A stretch of DNA of 64,000 nt from Chitinophagaceae bacterium (GTDB taxonomy: Bacteria > Bacteroidota > Bacteroidia > Chitinophagales > Chitinophagaceae), in contig JADKAM010000002.1 of the NCBI GenBank assembly GCA_016715365.1, positions 186,001 through 250,000 on the forward strand. Direction: 5' to 3'. Every line of letters begins with the position of its first letter. Positions within the stretch are counted from its first letter, which is position 1. Positions 45,754-54,805 of the stretch are shown here, in pieces. The translations under genes were made by a program, and so were the position numbers. Under the pieces are notes generated by a model. That model did not search any database and was not told where the DNA came from. It saw nothing but the letters and a program-made list of their open reading frames with translations.

Positions 45754-46305
45754 TTGGAATTAGCTGTATTGCCACAACGGGATGAACTGATTGAACGCTG
45801 CCTGCGAGGTGATACACTTGGCTGCAAGGAATTATATGTGCGCTACTCAAAAGCCATGTACAATACCTGCCTGCGGATGTTGAATAATGTGGCCGAGGCA
45901 GAAGATGTATTACAGGAAAGTTTTATAGAAGCCTTTAAAAACCTGGAGCGGTTTGAACACCGTACCAGTTTTGGGGGCTGGCTTAAACAGATCTGTATTA
46001 ACCGGTCCATCAACCAGCTTAAAAAAAGAAAAATTGATTGGGTGGATATGGAAAAAAACGCCGGTTACGATCTGGCTGATGAAACAGCAATTGATGAAAC
46101 AGAAACAGCCATGCAGGTAGAGTCGGTAAAAAATGCCATCATAAAATTACCTGATGGATACCGCACCGTTTTAAACCTGTATTTGCTGGAAGGATACGAT
46201 CATGAGGAAATTGCTGAGATATTGAATGTGGCAGAATCTACAACACGTACACAATACATGCGTGCAAAACAGAAATTATTACAGCTTTTAAAAGAAGGAT
46301 CATGA
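45754..46305 (+). CDS. RNA polymerase ECF-type sigma factor
   Basis: The 183 residues begin at a TTG codon (ELAVLPQRDELIERCLRGDT). Region 2 is RYSKAMYNTCLRMLNNVAEA followed by EDVLQESFIEAFKNLERF, and region 4 is LPDGYRTVLNLYLLEGYDHE with the HTH AEILNVAESTTRTQYMRAKQ. The next gene overlaps by 4 bases and encodes a membrane protein that fits an anti-sigma factor. The signal it answers is unknown; the envelope-located downstream product suggests envelope stress. Confidence 0.9.
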   Translation: MELAVLPQRDELIERCLRGDTLGCKELYVRYSKAMYNTCLRMLNNVAEAEDVLQESFIEAFKNLERFEHRTSFGGWLKQICINRSINQLKKRKIDWVDMEKNAGYDLADETAIDETETAMQVESVKNAIIKLPDGYRTVLNLYLLEGYDHEEIAEILNVAESTTRTQYMRAKQKLLQLLKEGS

Positions 46306-46865
46306 ATAATAAACTTAAAAATTTTATAAGCGATAACCGCAAAGCATTTGATGATGAAATGCCACCGGATAAAATTTGGGAAAATATTGAAGCATCTTTT
46401 ACCGAAAAGAAAAAAAGGAAATTCGTACTTACACCACTTTATAAATGGAGTATGACTGCCGCAGCTATGTTGATACTTGCATCTGGTGCTTATTTCATCT
46501 TTATTAAAAAACCTGTTGATACACCGGTTGTTGCTAAAGCCGAACCGGATATTAATGCACTGGCGCCGGAATATGCCCCGCAAATGAACCAGTTTGTAAA
46601 AATGATAGATGACAGGCAGGAAGAATTGAAAGCACTTGCCAAAGAACAGCCCGAACTCTATCAACAGTTCACCACAGCCATTAACCAATTGGATAGTTCA
46701 TACAATAACCTGAAAAACCAACTCAGCGCTACACCCAACCGGGAGATGCTGCTGGAAGCCATGATTCAAAACCTGCAGCTGCAGCTGAATGTATTGAATC
46801 AGCAATTAAACATTATTCATCAAATTAAAGATTCAAAAAAGTATAGCCATGAAAAAAATACTTAA
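46302..46865 (+). CDS. Putative anti-sigma factor, single-pass membrane protein
   Basis: The 187 residues have a cytoplasmic N-terminus (about 47), one membrane helix (WSMTAAAMLILASGAYFIFI) and an external coiled-coil-rich part (QEELKALAKEQPELYQQFTT). No zinc-binding HxxxCxxC is present. The 4-base overlap with the sigma gene and the topology support an anti-sigma role; the domain itself is not recognised. It overlaps the next gene by 17 bases. Confidence 0.65.
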   Translation: MNNKLKNFISDNRKAFDDEMPPDKIWENIEASFTEKKKRKFVLTPLYKWSMTAAAMLILASGAYFIFIKKPVDTPVVAKAEPDINALAPEYAPQMNQFVKMIDDRQEELKALAKEQPELYQQFTTAINQLDSSYNNLKNQLSATPNREMLLEAMIQNLQLQLNVLNQQLNIIHQIKDSKKYSHEKNT

Positions 46866-47868
46866 AAAATGTAGCCTTGTTTTATCGGTATTATTACTTG
46901 CACAGGTAAACCTGTTTGCACAAAATGATAACGACAACGACAATAAAAATGAGAATAAGAAAAAGTATGAGTTTGTAAAAAATAAATCGGTAAACAAATC
47001 GTACAATGTTTCTTCAACTGATAAGCTGAATATTCAGAATTCTTTTGGATCGGTAAAAGTAACTACCTGGGACAGGAACGAAATAAAAGTAGATGTCGAT
47101 ATTGAAGTTTCGGCCAATTCCGAAACGCTAGCTCAAAAAATACTCGACAGGATTACTATAGCGGATGAAAAAACAGGTAAAGGGATTTCTTTTGAAACAA
47201 AAATGAAAGACATCAATAATTCGAAAGATGAAAAGAGCAGCATGTCTATCAATTACAGCATTTCTATGCCGTCGAATAATGCATTAACTGTTAAAAATGA
47301 ATTTGGGGCTACCACCATTCCGGATTTCAGGGGAGAAGTTGACCTGACCAGCAAATTTGGTTCTTTAACCACAGGTAACTTATCAAGCATTAAAAGCATT
47401 CATGTGGAATTCGGAAAAGCGAATCTTACAAATATCACCAGTGCCCCGGTTACTATTAAATTTTCTAAAGCAGTTATTTCTAAATTATCGGGTGCTGTTA
47501 AAATGAACCTGGAGTTTTGCAGCAGCGTTAGACTGAACCTGGATGTGAACCTCAGCAGCCTGGATCTGAAAACATCTTATTCAACTGTTAACCTGAAACC
47601 GCTGGGCGATCTGTCTGCTTCTTATAATATTTTCACCAGTTTCGGCTCGTTTAAAAATACAAGCAATATAAAATTCAGCAGCGATGAGGAGGAGGGAGAT
47701 AACAGGGGGCCGAAATTTGATTATGAGTATACGGGTAAATCGGGCAGTGGCAACATACCCGTTAAAGTAAAAAGCAGTTTCGGAAAGATCATTGTGGGCG
47801 AAGCATCTGAAGAAGACATGAAAAGTAAAGACAAGAATAAAACAAAGACAAAAACCAGAACATCCTAG
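46849..47868 (+). CDS. Exported DUF4097-like beta-helix protein
   Basis: The 339 residues start with a signal peptide (QVNLFAQ), then an Asp/Asn-rich stretch. The body consists of short beta-strand repeats of the DUF4097 adhesin-like type: LNIQNSFGSVKVTTWDRNEI, LTVKNEFGATTIPDF, VDLTSKFGSLTTGNLSS. The protein ends in a Lys/Thr-rich tail. It is the third gene of the sigma/anti-sigma operon and is likely its envelope output. Function unknown. Confidence 0.75.
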   Translation: MKKILKKCSLVLSVLLLAQVNLFAQNDNDNDNKNENKKKYEFVKNKSVNKSYNVSSTDKLNIQNSFGSVKVTTWDRNEIKVDVDIEVSANSETLAQKILDRITIADEKTGKGISFETKMKDINNSKDEKSSMSINYSISMPSNNALTVKNEFGATTIPDFRGEVDLTSKFGSLTTGNLSSIKSIHVEFGKANLTNITSAPVTIKFSKAVISKLSGAVKMNLEFCSSVRLNLDVNLSSLDLKTSYSTVNLKPLGDLSASYNIFTSFGSFKNTSNIKFSSDEEEGDNRGPKFDYEYTGKSGSGNIPVKVKSSFGKIIVGEASEEDMKSKDKNKTKTKTRTS

Positions 47869-47887
47869 TATAGTATAGCCGTGAATA

Positions 47888-47928
47888 ATAAAAGGTCTGT
47901 GATTTAATCGCAGGCCTTTTGTATTTTT
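47888..47928 (+). terminator. Terminator of the ECF operon
   Basis: AAAAGGTCTGTGATT and AATCGCAGGCCTTTT pair with a single G-T wobble, followed by TGTATTTTT, 20 bases after the stop. Confidence 0.75.
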
Positions 47929-47952
47929 AACTTTAAATACAGGCTTAAAGTA

Positions 47953-48555
47953 ATGATTAACTATTCCTATTTAGCATTGGGCGACAGCTACACCATTGGT
48001 GAACAGGTACCATTTGCCGAAAACTTTCCCAATCAAACTGTACAAATTTTACGAAGATCGGGGCTTGCTTTTTATGCAGCCGAGATCATTGCCAAAACAG
48101 GCTGGACAACAGACGAATTGAGTAACGCCATTGAAAATACAACCACGCTTGAAAATTATGACATCGTTTCGTTGCTTATTGGTGTAAACAATCAATACCG
48201 CGGTCGAAGTGCAACTGAGTTTAAAATTGAGTTTGAACACCTGTTGCAAAAAGCCATTCAGTTTTCGGGTAACAGGCCTTATCGTGTTGTTGTGCTAAGC
48301 ATACCGGATTGGGGCGTTACACCTTTTGCCGAAGGCAGAGATAGAAAACAGGTTGCTGAAGAAATTGATGTATATAATGATATCTGCAAAAAATCGGCAG
48401 CAGCATTTAAAGCCAATTTTATTAATATTACCATATCACAAAGGGATGATGGTAATAAAACAGCATTTTTAGCCCCCGATGGTTTACATCCTTCGGGCAA
48501 AGAATACAAAAAATGGGCGGCCGAGCTTGCCGACGCAATTTTAAAAGCATTGTAG
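47953..48555 (+). CDS. SGNH/GDSL hydrolase family protein
   Basis: The 200 residues carry the GDS block YLALGDSYTIGEQVP (nucleophile Ser12), the G/N block VSLLIGVNNQYRGRS and the catalytic Asp-His in APDGLHPSGKEYKKWA. This is an esterase or deacylase of the SGNH superfamily. No signal peptide is seen, so it is predicted cytosolic. The substrate is unknown. It follows the ECF operon terminator and is followed 2 bases later by a small membrane protein gene. Confidence 0.87.
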   Translation: MINYSYLALGDSYTIGEQVPFAENFPNQTVQILRRSGLAFYAAEIIAKTGWTTDELSNAIENTTTLENYDIVSLLIGVNNQYRGRSATEFKIEFEHLLQKAIQFSGNRPYRVVVLSIPDWGVTPFAEGRDRKQVAEEIDVYNDICKKSAAAFKANFINITISQRDDGNKTAFLAPDGLHPSGKEYKKWAAELADAILKAL

Positions 48556-48557
48556 CA

Positions 48558-49088
48558 ATGAGTATAATTGATTTTAAGGAAGTGCAGCGCTTTAAAACCT
48601 GGTGGGCCTGGCTTGCAGTTGCGGCGCTTAATGTCCTTTTTATTTATGCCATTGTGCAGCAAATATTTTTAGGTACGCCTTTTGGCCCCAAGCCTGCACC
48701 TGATTATGTGCTGATACTTGTTGAATTGTTTCTTTTACTTCTTTTTATTTTTTTGATCTCGATTAAATTAAAAACAAGGATTACTGATGCCGGAATTTAT
48801 TACCGTTTCATTCCTTTTCATTTTAAAGAAACATTCATTGAATGGCACGAACTGAAAGATGCTTACCTAAGAATGTACGATTCTTTTAATGAGTATGGCG
48901 GCTGGGGAATTCGAATAGGTTCAATCAGAACTGGAAAAGCAATCAATACATCTGCATCATCAAACCAGGGATTACAACTTCAGTTTAACGACGGAAAGCT
49001 TTTGCTGATTGGTACCAGAAGGCCTGATGAGATACAATTGATTCTTGATGCAGTGATAGCATCCGGGAAAATAAACAGGGGAGTGTAG
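48558..49088 (+). CDS. Two-helix membrane protein with PH-like tail
   Basis: From the ATG at 48558 the product has 176 residues: two membrane helices (WWAWLAVAALNVLFIYAIV and LILVELFLLLLFIFLISI), then a beta-rich soluble domain (ITDAGIYYRFIPFHFKETFI ... LLLIGTRRPDEIQLIL), a pattern resembling bacterial PH-type domains. Function unknown. It lies 2 bases after the GDSL hydrolase gene, so the two are likely one transcript. Confidence 0.65.
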   Translation: MSIIDFKEVQRFKTWWAWLAVAALNVLFIYAIVQQIFLGTPFGPKPAPDYVLILVELFLLLLFIFLISIKLKTRITDAGIYYRFIPFHFKETFIEWHELKDAYLRMYDSFNEYGGWGIRIGSIRTGKAINTSASSNQGLQLQFNDGKLLLIGTRRPDEIQLILDAVIASGKINRGV

Positions 49089-49091
49089 GGA

Positions 49092-50009
49092 TCAATATTC
49101 AATCATTTTTCTTTCCACAGTCCCATCGCTGTAAAAATCAAACAGGGCATAAGCGGGTGCAAAATCCTGGAAAGCGCCGCCCCACCAGTTGCCGCTAATG
49201 GCGCCATTGCAATAATATTTTATGCCCAGGTAATTTACTTCATCCTGCAAATGTATATGGCCGCTGAGGCAGGTTTTGATATTGGTATACTGTTTAAATA
49301 GTGCTTTTATTTTTCTTGCATCGGTATGCAGCAAGGCCCGTGATAATTTCCAATCGCCATTTGGGAGCATGTCTTTAAAAAACATGGCACTGCAAAAAGA
49401 TATAATCGGAATGTGGGAGACAATACAAATGAATTTATCGCTGTTATTTTTCAGTTCTGCTTCCAGCCAGGCAAACTGGTTATCATCCAGTAAAGCAATG
49501 TAACCGCCATTATTTTCCTGCACACTGTCTAAAACAATAAAATGCCAGTTGTTGTGGGTAAAACTGTAATAGGTTTTTGAGTAGCCCGTTTGCTGCAGCC
49601 ACCATGCTTTTCCATAGAGTGCATCGCTTTTCACATCTTCTTTCAGCTGCCATCCCCATATATCGTGGTTGCCAATGCAATACTTTACAGGCAATATATT
49701 TTCTGCCTGCATTATTTTATTAAAGAGATCCCATTGTGTTCTTGTTTTTTCTTTATCGGCTGCAAGGGCGTCCATAACACTGTCGCCGCCATTAATAATA
49801 AAATCAGGTTGCTGTTTTAACTGATTGATATTTTGCAGCGCTTTCTGCATGCCAGCTTCGGCTATTTCAGAAGGTTTGATATGAATATCGGATATGAATG
49901 CTGTAGTAAAAGATTTTTTCTTTTTCGCCGTTTCAGCATGGGTAACAGTTGGCAAAGCAGCTGCCGCAGAAATTAACGAAATGTTTTGTAGGAATTTTCT
50001 GCGTTGCAT
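49092..50009 (-). CDS. Calcineurin-like metallophosphoesterase, Tat-type signal
   Basis: The 305 residues from the ATG at 50009 start with an RR-containing leader (QRRKFLQNISLISAAAALP) compatible with Tat export. The di-metal site follows in order: FISDIHIKPS, IINGGDSVMD, CIGNHDIWG, VSHIPIIS and LSGHIHLQDEVNY. All ligand motifs are present, so it should be active. The substrate is not clear; related secreted proteins act on phosphodiesters or nucleotides. Confidence 0.88.
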   Translation of the reverse strand: MQRRKFLQNISLISAAAALPTVTHAETAKKKKSFTTAFISDIHIKPSEIAEAGMQKALQNINQLKQQPDFIINGGDSVMDALAADKEKTRTQWDLFNKIMQAENILPVKYCIGNHDIWGWQLKEDVKSDALYGKAWWLQQTGYSKTYYSFTHNNWHFIVLDSVQENNGGYIALLDDNQFAWLEAELKNNSDKFICIVSHIPIISFCSAMFFKDMLPNGDWKLSRALLHTDARKIKALFKQYTNIKTCLSGHIHLQDEVNYLGIKYYCNGAISGNWWGGAFQDFAPAYALFDFYSDGTVERKMIEY

Positions 50010-50032
50010 AAAATACAATTTTATTATTTAAC

Positions 50033-50089
50033 CCACCTTCGACAAGCTCAGGCTGACAGCTTTTTGTCATGTTGAGTTTGTCGAAACAT
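50033..50089. repeat. Dispersed repeat pair, CCTTCGACAAGCTCAGG class
   Basis: CCACCTTCGACAAGCTCAGG (from 50033, running into CTGACAGC) is followed by a diverged inverted copy, GTCATGTTGAGTTTGTCGAA (50066-50085), forming an imperfect hairpin between two same-strand genes. It resembles the perfect palindrome at 39601-39685. Confidence 0.75.
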
Positions 50090-50108
50090 AAACAAAAAGC
50101 GGCTGTAA

Positions 50109-50948
50109 TTATTTAAGATAACCAGCCATTTCCGATTGGTACTGTTGCGCAATTTCTCTGGCTTCCCTTGCAAAATCTTCTTTTTCGCCTGCGTAAATAA
50201 TTGCCCTGCTTGCATTTACTAAAAGCCCGCACTGAGCGGTAGCCGAAGTGTCTTTGATCATACCGTATTTACTCACTTCTTCCAAACTTCCTCCCTGGAA
50301 GCCAACACCCGGCACCAGTAAAAAATGATCAGGTATTATTTTTCGGATATCTTCCAGATCGCTGGCCTTGGTGGCACCAATAACAAACATCAGGTTGTTT
50401 ATATTTCCCCAGCTGCTTACTTTTTTTAAAACGGTTTCGTATAAAAATTCAGTAGCATTATTATTTGTATCAGCAAATTTCAACTGCTCAAAATCTTTAC
50501 TACCTGCATTACTGGTTAAACCCAGCACAATGGCCCATTTATTTTCAAATTCCAAAAATGGTTTTACACTGTCTTCGCCCATGTATGGCGCAACCGTTAT
50601 GGCATCAAAATTCATGGTTTCAAAAAACGCTTTGGCATATTGCGAGGAAGTGTTGCCAATATCACCACGTTTGGCATCGGCAATGATGAACTGATCTTTG
50701 GGGATATAATTCACGGTTTTTTCCATTGCTTCCCAACCTTTTAAACCCATGGCTTCGTAAAAAGCAGTATTTATTTTATATGCTACACAAAGATCCTGTG
50801 TTGCATCAATGATCTGTTTGTTAAACTCAAAAACTGCATCGGGATGCGATTGCAAGTGTTTGGGAATTTTAGCTATGTCGGTATCAAGGCCAACACAGAG
50901 GTATGATTTTTTTAATTGTATCTGTTGTATCAGTTGCTTTCTTGTCAT
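50109..50948 (-). CDS. pyrF: Orotidine 5'-phosphate decarboxylase, long (type 2) form
   Basis: PyrF decarboxylates OMP to UMP, the last step of pyrimidine synthesis. The 279 residues match the longer bacterial form rather than the E. coli type. The catalytic Asp/Lys motif is [20 protein letters not shown], with [13 protein letters not shown] near the start, and the phosphate-binding end includes [11 protein letters not shown] and NASRAIIYA. It is 9 bases downstream of the PaiB-like gene, so it may be co-transcribed. Confidence 0.95.
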   Translation of the reverse strand: MTRKQLIQQIQLKKSYLCVGLDTDIAKIPKHLQSHPDAVFEFNKQIIDATQDLCVAYKINTAFYEAMGLKGWEAMEKTVNYIPKDQFIIADAKRGDIGNTSSQYAKAFFETMNFDAITVAPYMGEDSVKPFLEFENKWAIVLGLTSNAGSKDFEQLKFADTNNNATEFLYETVLKKVSSWGNINNLMFVIGATKASDLEDIRKIIPDHFLLVPGVGFQGGSLEEVSKYGMIKDTSATAQCGLLVNASRAIIYAGEKEDFAREAREIAQQYQSEMAGYLK

Positions 50949-50957
50949 GTTGTAAAA

Positions 50958-51569
50958 TTATAACCTGTTTTCCATTTCATGGGCAATAGCTGCAGAATTT
51001 GCATCTCCTCTTTTTTTCAACTGCTCAATAATATTTTTTTGAGATGCTTCATCCCTGTTCTGGCTCAACTTAAAAACATTTTCAAATGTTTCTACTTCAA
51101 TAGTAAAACCCAGAATGGCTTTTACCATATGATCAATATATTCCTTTGGTAAATTGTCAAATGCACTTTCAGATGTTGTTCCTGCATATTTATCACTAAC
51201 AGCCTTAACAGCATTGCGTGTGCCTTCTTCATCCATAAAAGTAATTTTTCCTTTTGCATGCACGGTCATATAATTCCATGTTGAGCCCATATGCGGATCG
51301 GTGTACCAGTTTGCGTTTACAAAACAATGTGGCCCTGTAAAAAGCACCAACACACTATTATTCTTTTCAAAAGCCAGATGATGGTCTGTTTTTTTCATCA
51401 TATGCCCTTCCAGGAATATCTTACCATCCTTTATTTTTATTGCTAAAGGAATCTGTGTTGCTACAGGATAGTCTTCTCCCATACCGGTAATTAATGCAAA
51501 AGTATTTTCTTTCATGAAGTCAATAACTTTTTGCTGGTCCTGTTCTGTATAGTGAGAAAATTTGTACAT
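50958..51569 (-). CDS. PaiB-like FMN-binding split-barrel protein
   Basis: The 203 residues match the PaiB/FMN-binding family: FALITGMGEDYPVATQIPLA, HMMKKTDHHLAF and VLFTGPHCFVNANWYTDP, then MGSTWNYMTVHAKGKI. Members are described as FMN-binding negative regulators of protease and sporulation genes in Bacillus; here a redox or flavin function is at least as likely. It sits between kmo and pyrF on the same strand, but a repeat separates it from kmo, so a kynurenine role is not proven. Confidence 0.88.
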   Translation of the reverse strand: MYKFSHYTEQDQQKVIDFMKENTFALITGMGEDYPVATQIPLAIKIKDGKIFLEGHMMKKTDHHLAFEKNNSVLVLFTGPHCFVNANWYTDPHMGSTWNYMTVHAKGKITFMDEEGTRNAVKAVSDKYAGTTSESAFDNLPKEYIDHMVKAILGFTIEVETFENVFKLSQNRDEASQKNIIEQLKKRGDANSAAIAHEMENRL

Positions 51570-51591
51570 AGCTATTTTTATTACAAGGATT

Positions 51592-51636
51592 TATACGAAT
51601 TACACGAATTATATAATTTCGTGTAATCCGTTTTAA
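51592..51636. repeat. ATTACACGAA palindromic repeat abutting kmo
   Basis: ATTACACGAA and TTCGTGTAAT are inverted around a short AT loop in the 67-base gap between the PaiB-like gene and the kmo stop. The sequence belongs to the same dispersed class as 34581-34653. Confidence 0.55.
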
Positions 51637-52983
51637 TTAGTGTAGTTGATTTAAAATCATTTTTTCAATTGCTTCATCCTGCCATTTATTTTCAATATCA
51701 GGTAAAGCCATGATCTGTTGCATAATGGCTTCCTGCTTTTGTCCGCTTACCAATGCTTCACTATATCTTATATGCGGACTGAATGTTACCTGTGCATAAG
51801 CCGGTATCCATTTATCGGGATATTTTTTACTGAAAGCAGCTTCAATTTTTTTCTGTAATAAAAATTTAGGATCGGCCACTTTGTCTCTCATCTCCACAAA
51901 ATTATTCAGCGCCAGATCACAAATGGCATCCCCGTCCGGTTTTCTCAGGCTTTGATATTCGTTAAGAATGGCTGACCAGTTGTCATCATGTTTATCAATC
52001 AAACTATTTAACACACGGCAGTCTTCAAAACCACAGTTCATGCCCTGGCCAAAGAAAGGAACCATGGCATGCGCAGCATCGCCGATCAAGGCAAATTTAT
52101 CTTCCCGTATCCAGGGAAAACATTTTACGGTAACCAATGAAGATGTTGGGTTATTAAAAAAGTCTTCTGTTAATGTTGGCATCAACGGCACTGCATCGGT
52201 AAAGGTGTTTTCAAAAAATGTTGTTACTTTTTCTTTTGTATCCAGGCTTGCAAAAGAGGTTTCGCCTTCAAAAGGGAAAAATAAGGTACAGGTGAAGCTG
52301 CCATCAATATTAGGCAGGGCAATCATCATATAATTACCACGTGGCCAGATATGCAGTGCATTTTTCTCCAGCATAAAACTGCCATTTTCTCCGGCAGGTA
52401 TATTTAATTCTTTATAGCCAAAGTCAATAAAGTATTGACTATACTGAAAGCGGTCATGTTGCAACTGGTGGGTTAGCCTGGCGGCAGAATAAGCTCCATC
52501 GCTGCCAAAGACCAGGTTTGCTTTTACTTTTTCTGATTGTGGTGAATCGGTCTTTTCAAAATCAATTTTATTTTCTTTCCAGTCGATGCTGTTGCATTTT
52601 TCGTTGAACTTTATCTGTACGCCGTTTTCTTCCGCCAGGTCCATCAACCTGCAATTCAATTCGCCTCTTGAAACTGAATTGATGAATTGCCCTTCTTTTC
52701 CATAAGGTTGATAAGCTGTACTGCCATCTGCATTATGCATAAATCGGCCATGCATGGGGATGCATATTTTCCTGATCTCATCCATCAGTCCAACTTCTTC
52801 CAAAGCCTTAATGCCACGGTCGCTCAGCGCAAGGTTGATGGAACGGCCGGCAACCATATCCTGCTTACGCATATCGCCACGGCGCTCATAAATTTTTACT
52901 TTATAACCCCTTTTGGATAAATAAATTGAAAGCAGGGAGCCCACCAGGCCGGCACCAATAATAACCGTGTTTTTCTTTTCCAT
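51637..52983 (-). CDS. kmo: Kynurenine 3-monooxygenase
   Basis: The 448-residue class A flavin monooxygenase hydroxylates kynurenine to 3-hydroxykynurenine with NADPH and O2. The FAD loop is IIGAGLVGSLLSIYLSKRGY, followed by GRSINLALSDRGIKALEEVG, which is typical of Kmo, and the second FAD motif is FALIGDAAHAMVPFFGQGMN. The ATG overlaps the kynU stop by one base, indicating coupling. It is the first hydroxylation step of the kynurenine cluster. Confidence 0.95.
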   Translation of the reverse strand: MEKKNTVIIGAGLVGSLLSIYLSKRGYKVKIYERRGDMRKQDMVAGRSINLALSDRGIKALEEVGLMDEIRKICIPMHGRFMHNADGSTAYQPYGKEGQFINSVSRGELNCRLMDLAEENGVQIKFNEKCNSIDWKENKIDFEKTDSPQSEKVKANLVFGSDGAYSAARLTHQLQHDRFQYSQYFIDFGYKELNIPAGENGSFMLEKNALHIWPRGNYMMIALPNIDGSFTCTLFFPFEGETSFASLDTKEKVTTFFENTFTDAVPLMPTLTEDFFNNPTSSLVTVKCFPWIREDKFALIGDAAHAMVPFFGQGMNCGFEDCRVLNSLIDKHDDNWSAILNEYQSLRKPDGDAICDLALNNFVEMRDKVADPKFLLQKKIEAAFSKKYPDKWIPAYAQVTFSPHIRYSEALVSGQKQEAIMQQIMALPDIENKWQDEAIEKMILNQLH

Positions 52984-54257
52984 TATTTATGATTTAAGAT
53001 AAGCTTTACAATTTCTCCAAATTTCCACACATCTTCAAAACTGTTGTACATAGGCACGGGCGCCACTCTTATTACGTTCGGTTCACGCCAATCGGCGAGC
53101 ACACCATTTTGTTTAAGTGCATCAAAAACATCTTTTCCTTTTTGTAACATCAGCATAGAAACCTGGCAACCCTTACTTTCTTTTGGTGTAATGATCTCGA
53201 TCTTTTTTTCAGAAGAAGCAGCATTCAGATCTTCAATAATAAAAAATAAATAATCGCTTAGCTGTTGCCCTTTGGCAATTAAATTTTCAATTCCGGCTTC
53301 TTCAAAAATATCCAGCGAAGCTTTGTGTGCAGCCATGCTCAATACCGGCGCATTGCTCAGTTGCCAGCCTTCGGCGGTGGCAATGGGTTTAAAACCTTTC
53401 TCCATTTGAAAGCGGGTTGCTTTTTCGTAACCCCACCAACCTGCTAATCTTGGCAATGCTGTATTATCCGTATGTTTTTTATTGATGAATGCGCCTGCCA
53501 CACCACCCGGACCGCTGTTTAAATATTTATAACTGCACCAGCAGGCAAAATCAACATCCCAGTTGTGCAGATGCAATTCAATATTGCCTGCAGCGTGTGC
53601 CAGATCGAAACCGCAGTAAGCGCCGGCTTGATGTGCGGCTTTGGTAATTGTTTTCATATCGAAAACCTGGCCACTGTAATAATTTACGCCGCCAAAAATT
53701 ACCAACGCAGTTTGGCTGCCATGTTGTTTTATGGTTGCAATAATATCTTCTGTTCTGATCGCATGCTCGCCATCTCTTGGTGCCACTTCAATAATTACTT
53801 CATCAGGATTTAACCCATGGAATTTTGCCTGAGTTTCCAATGCATATTGATCGGAAGGAAATGCTTTTGCTTCGCAGATGATCTTAAACCTTTCTTTGGT
53901 GGGCTGATAAAAACTCGCCATCAGCAAATGCAGGTTCACCGTAAGTTGGTTCATTACAACAATTTCTTCAGGTAATGCACCCACAATTTTGGTAAGCAGT
54001 TGCGGAAACATTTCATGATAACTGAACCAGGGTTGCCTGGCATGAAAATGTCCTTCCACACCAAAGCTGGCCCAGTCTTCCAGTTCGTTCAGCACATAAT
54101 CCTGCGTGGTTTTGGGCTGCAGGCCAAGGGAGTTGCCTGTAAAATAAATGCATTCATTTCCGTTGATGATGGGGATGTAAAATTTATCCCTGAAATGTTT
54201 TAGTGAATCTTTCTCATCTAATTGCCTGGCAAAATCTAAACTATTCTCAAATGTCAT
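52983..54257 (-). CDS. kynU: Kynureninase
   Basis: The 424-residue PLP enzyme cleaves 3-hydroxykynurenine to 3-hydroxyanthranilate plus alanine. Motifs are IYFTGNSLGLQPKTTQ near the N-terminus, VNYYSGQVFDM and the cofactor region YCGFDLAHAAGN, with the PLP lysine in CWCSYKYLNSGPGG. The upstream deaminase remnant ends 11 bases before the ATG, and kmo begins at its stop, so gene order fits one operon. Confidence 0.95.
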   Translation of the reverse strand: MTFENSLDFARQLDEKDSLKHFRDKFYIPIINGNECIYFTGNSLGLQPKTTQDYVLNELEDWASFGVEGHFHARQPWFSYHEMFPQLLTKIVGALPEEIVVMNQLTVNLHLLMASFYQPTKERFKIICEAKAFPSDQYALETQAKFHGLNPDEVIIEVAPRDGEHAIRTEDIIATIKQHGSQTALVIFGGVNYYSGQVFDMKTITKAAHQAGAYCGFDLAHAAGNIELHLHNWDVDFACWCSYKYLNSGPGGVAGAFINKKHTDNTALPRLAGWWGYEKATRFQMEKGFKPIATAEGWQLSNAPVLSMAAHKASLDIFEEAGIENLIAKGQQLSDYLFFIIEDLNAASSEKKIEIITPKESKGCQVSMLMLQKGKDVFDALKQNGVLADWREPNVIRVAPVPMYNSFEDVWKFGEIVKLILNHK

Positions 54258-54268
54258 TCTTAATATTT

Positions 54269-54684
54269 TTAATCAATGGTAGCAATTACTTTTAGCTCAA
54301 TCGCAATGGGTGTTGGTAAACTTTTTACTTCAACTGTTGTACGACAAGCCTGCACACTGGTAAAGTGTTCGCCATATATTTTATTATAAACCGGGAAATC
54401 TTTTTTCATATTGGTTAAGAATACGGTTACATCCACAATCTTATCCCAGCTGCTGCTACTGGCTTCCAGCACGGCTTTTACATTGGCAAAACCTGCAGGG
54501 TTTCGGCTTCAATATCATACTTAATTATATTTCCTTCCGCATCAAGTTCCAGTCCGGGAATTGTATTGTCTTTTGCATTCCTGCTGCCAATGCCGGAAAG
54601 GAATAATAAATTTCCCACACGCCTTGCATGAGGGTAAGCACCTAAAGGTTTAGCGGCTGAATCCGTATTTATTATCTCACTCAT
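54269..54684 (-). pseudogene. 2-aminomuconate deaminase (RidA family), frameshifted
   Basis: Two adjacent frames together encode a complete RidA-family protein. The first gives MSEIINTDSAAKPLGAYPHA ... ELDAEGNIIKYDIEAETLQ; the second continues FANVKAVLEASSSSWDKIVD ... VYNKIYGEHFTSVQACRTTV and PTPIAIELKVIA. The join lies at the A-run on the plus strand (54488-54491, T-run in the gene): one missing base turns Q-V-F-A into Q-V-L-P-M-stop. With one added base the product is 138 residues. In this cluster it would hydrolyse 2-aminomuconate. Real lesion or base-call error is undecided. Confidence 0.85.
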
Positions 54685-54704
54685 AATATTTTTTAGCGAT
54701 TTTA

Positions 54705-54772
54705 ACGCAGAGAAAAGGAGGAAAAGAGTTTTCGCTGATGTATTCTGCTTCGCTTAGAATTTTTCTCTGCGT
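54705..54772. repeat. ACGCAGAGAAAA inverted repeat
   Basis: ACGCAGAGAAAA (54705-54716) and its exact reverse complement (54761-54772) flank a 44-base spacer containing CTTCGCTTAGAA. It fills most of the gap between the semialdehyde dehydrogenase and the deaminase. Confidence 0.65.
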
Positions 54773-54805
54773 ATCCTCTGCTTCTTATTTACTCTGAGTT
54801 GAAAT

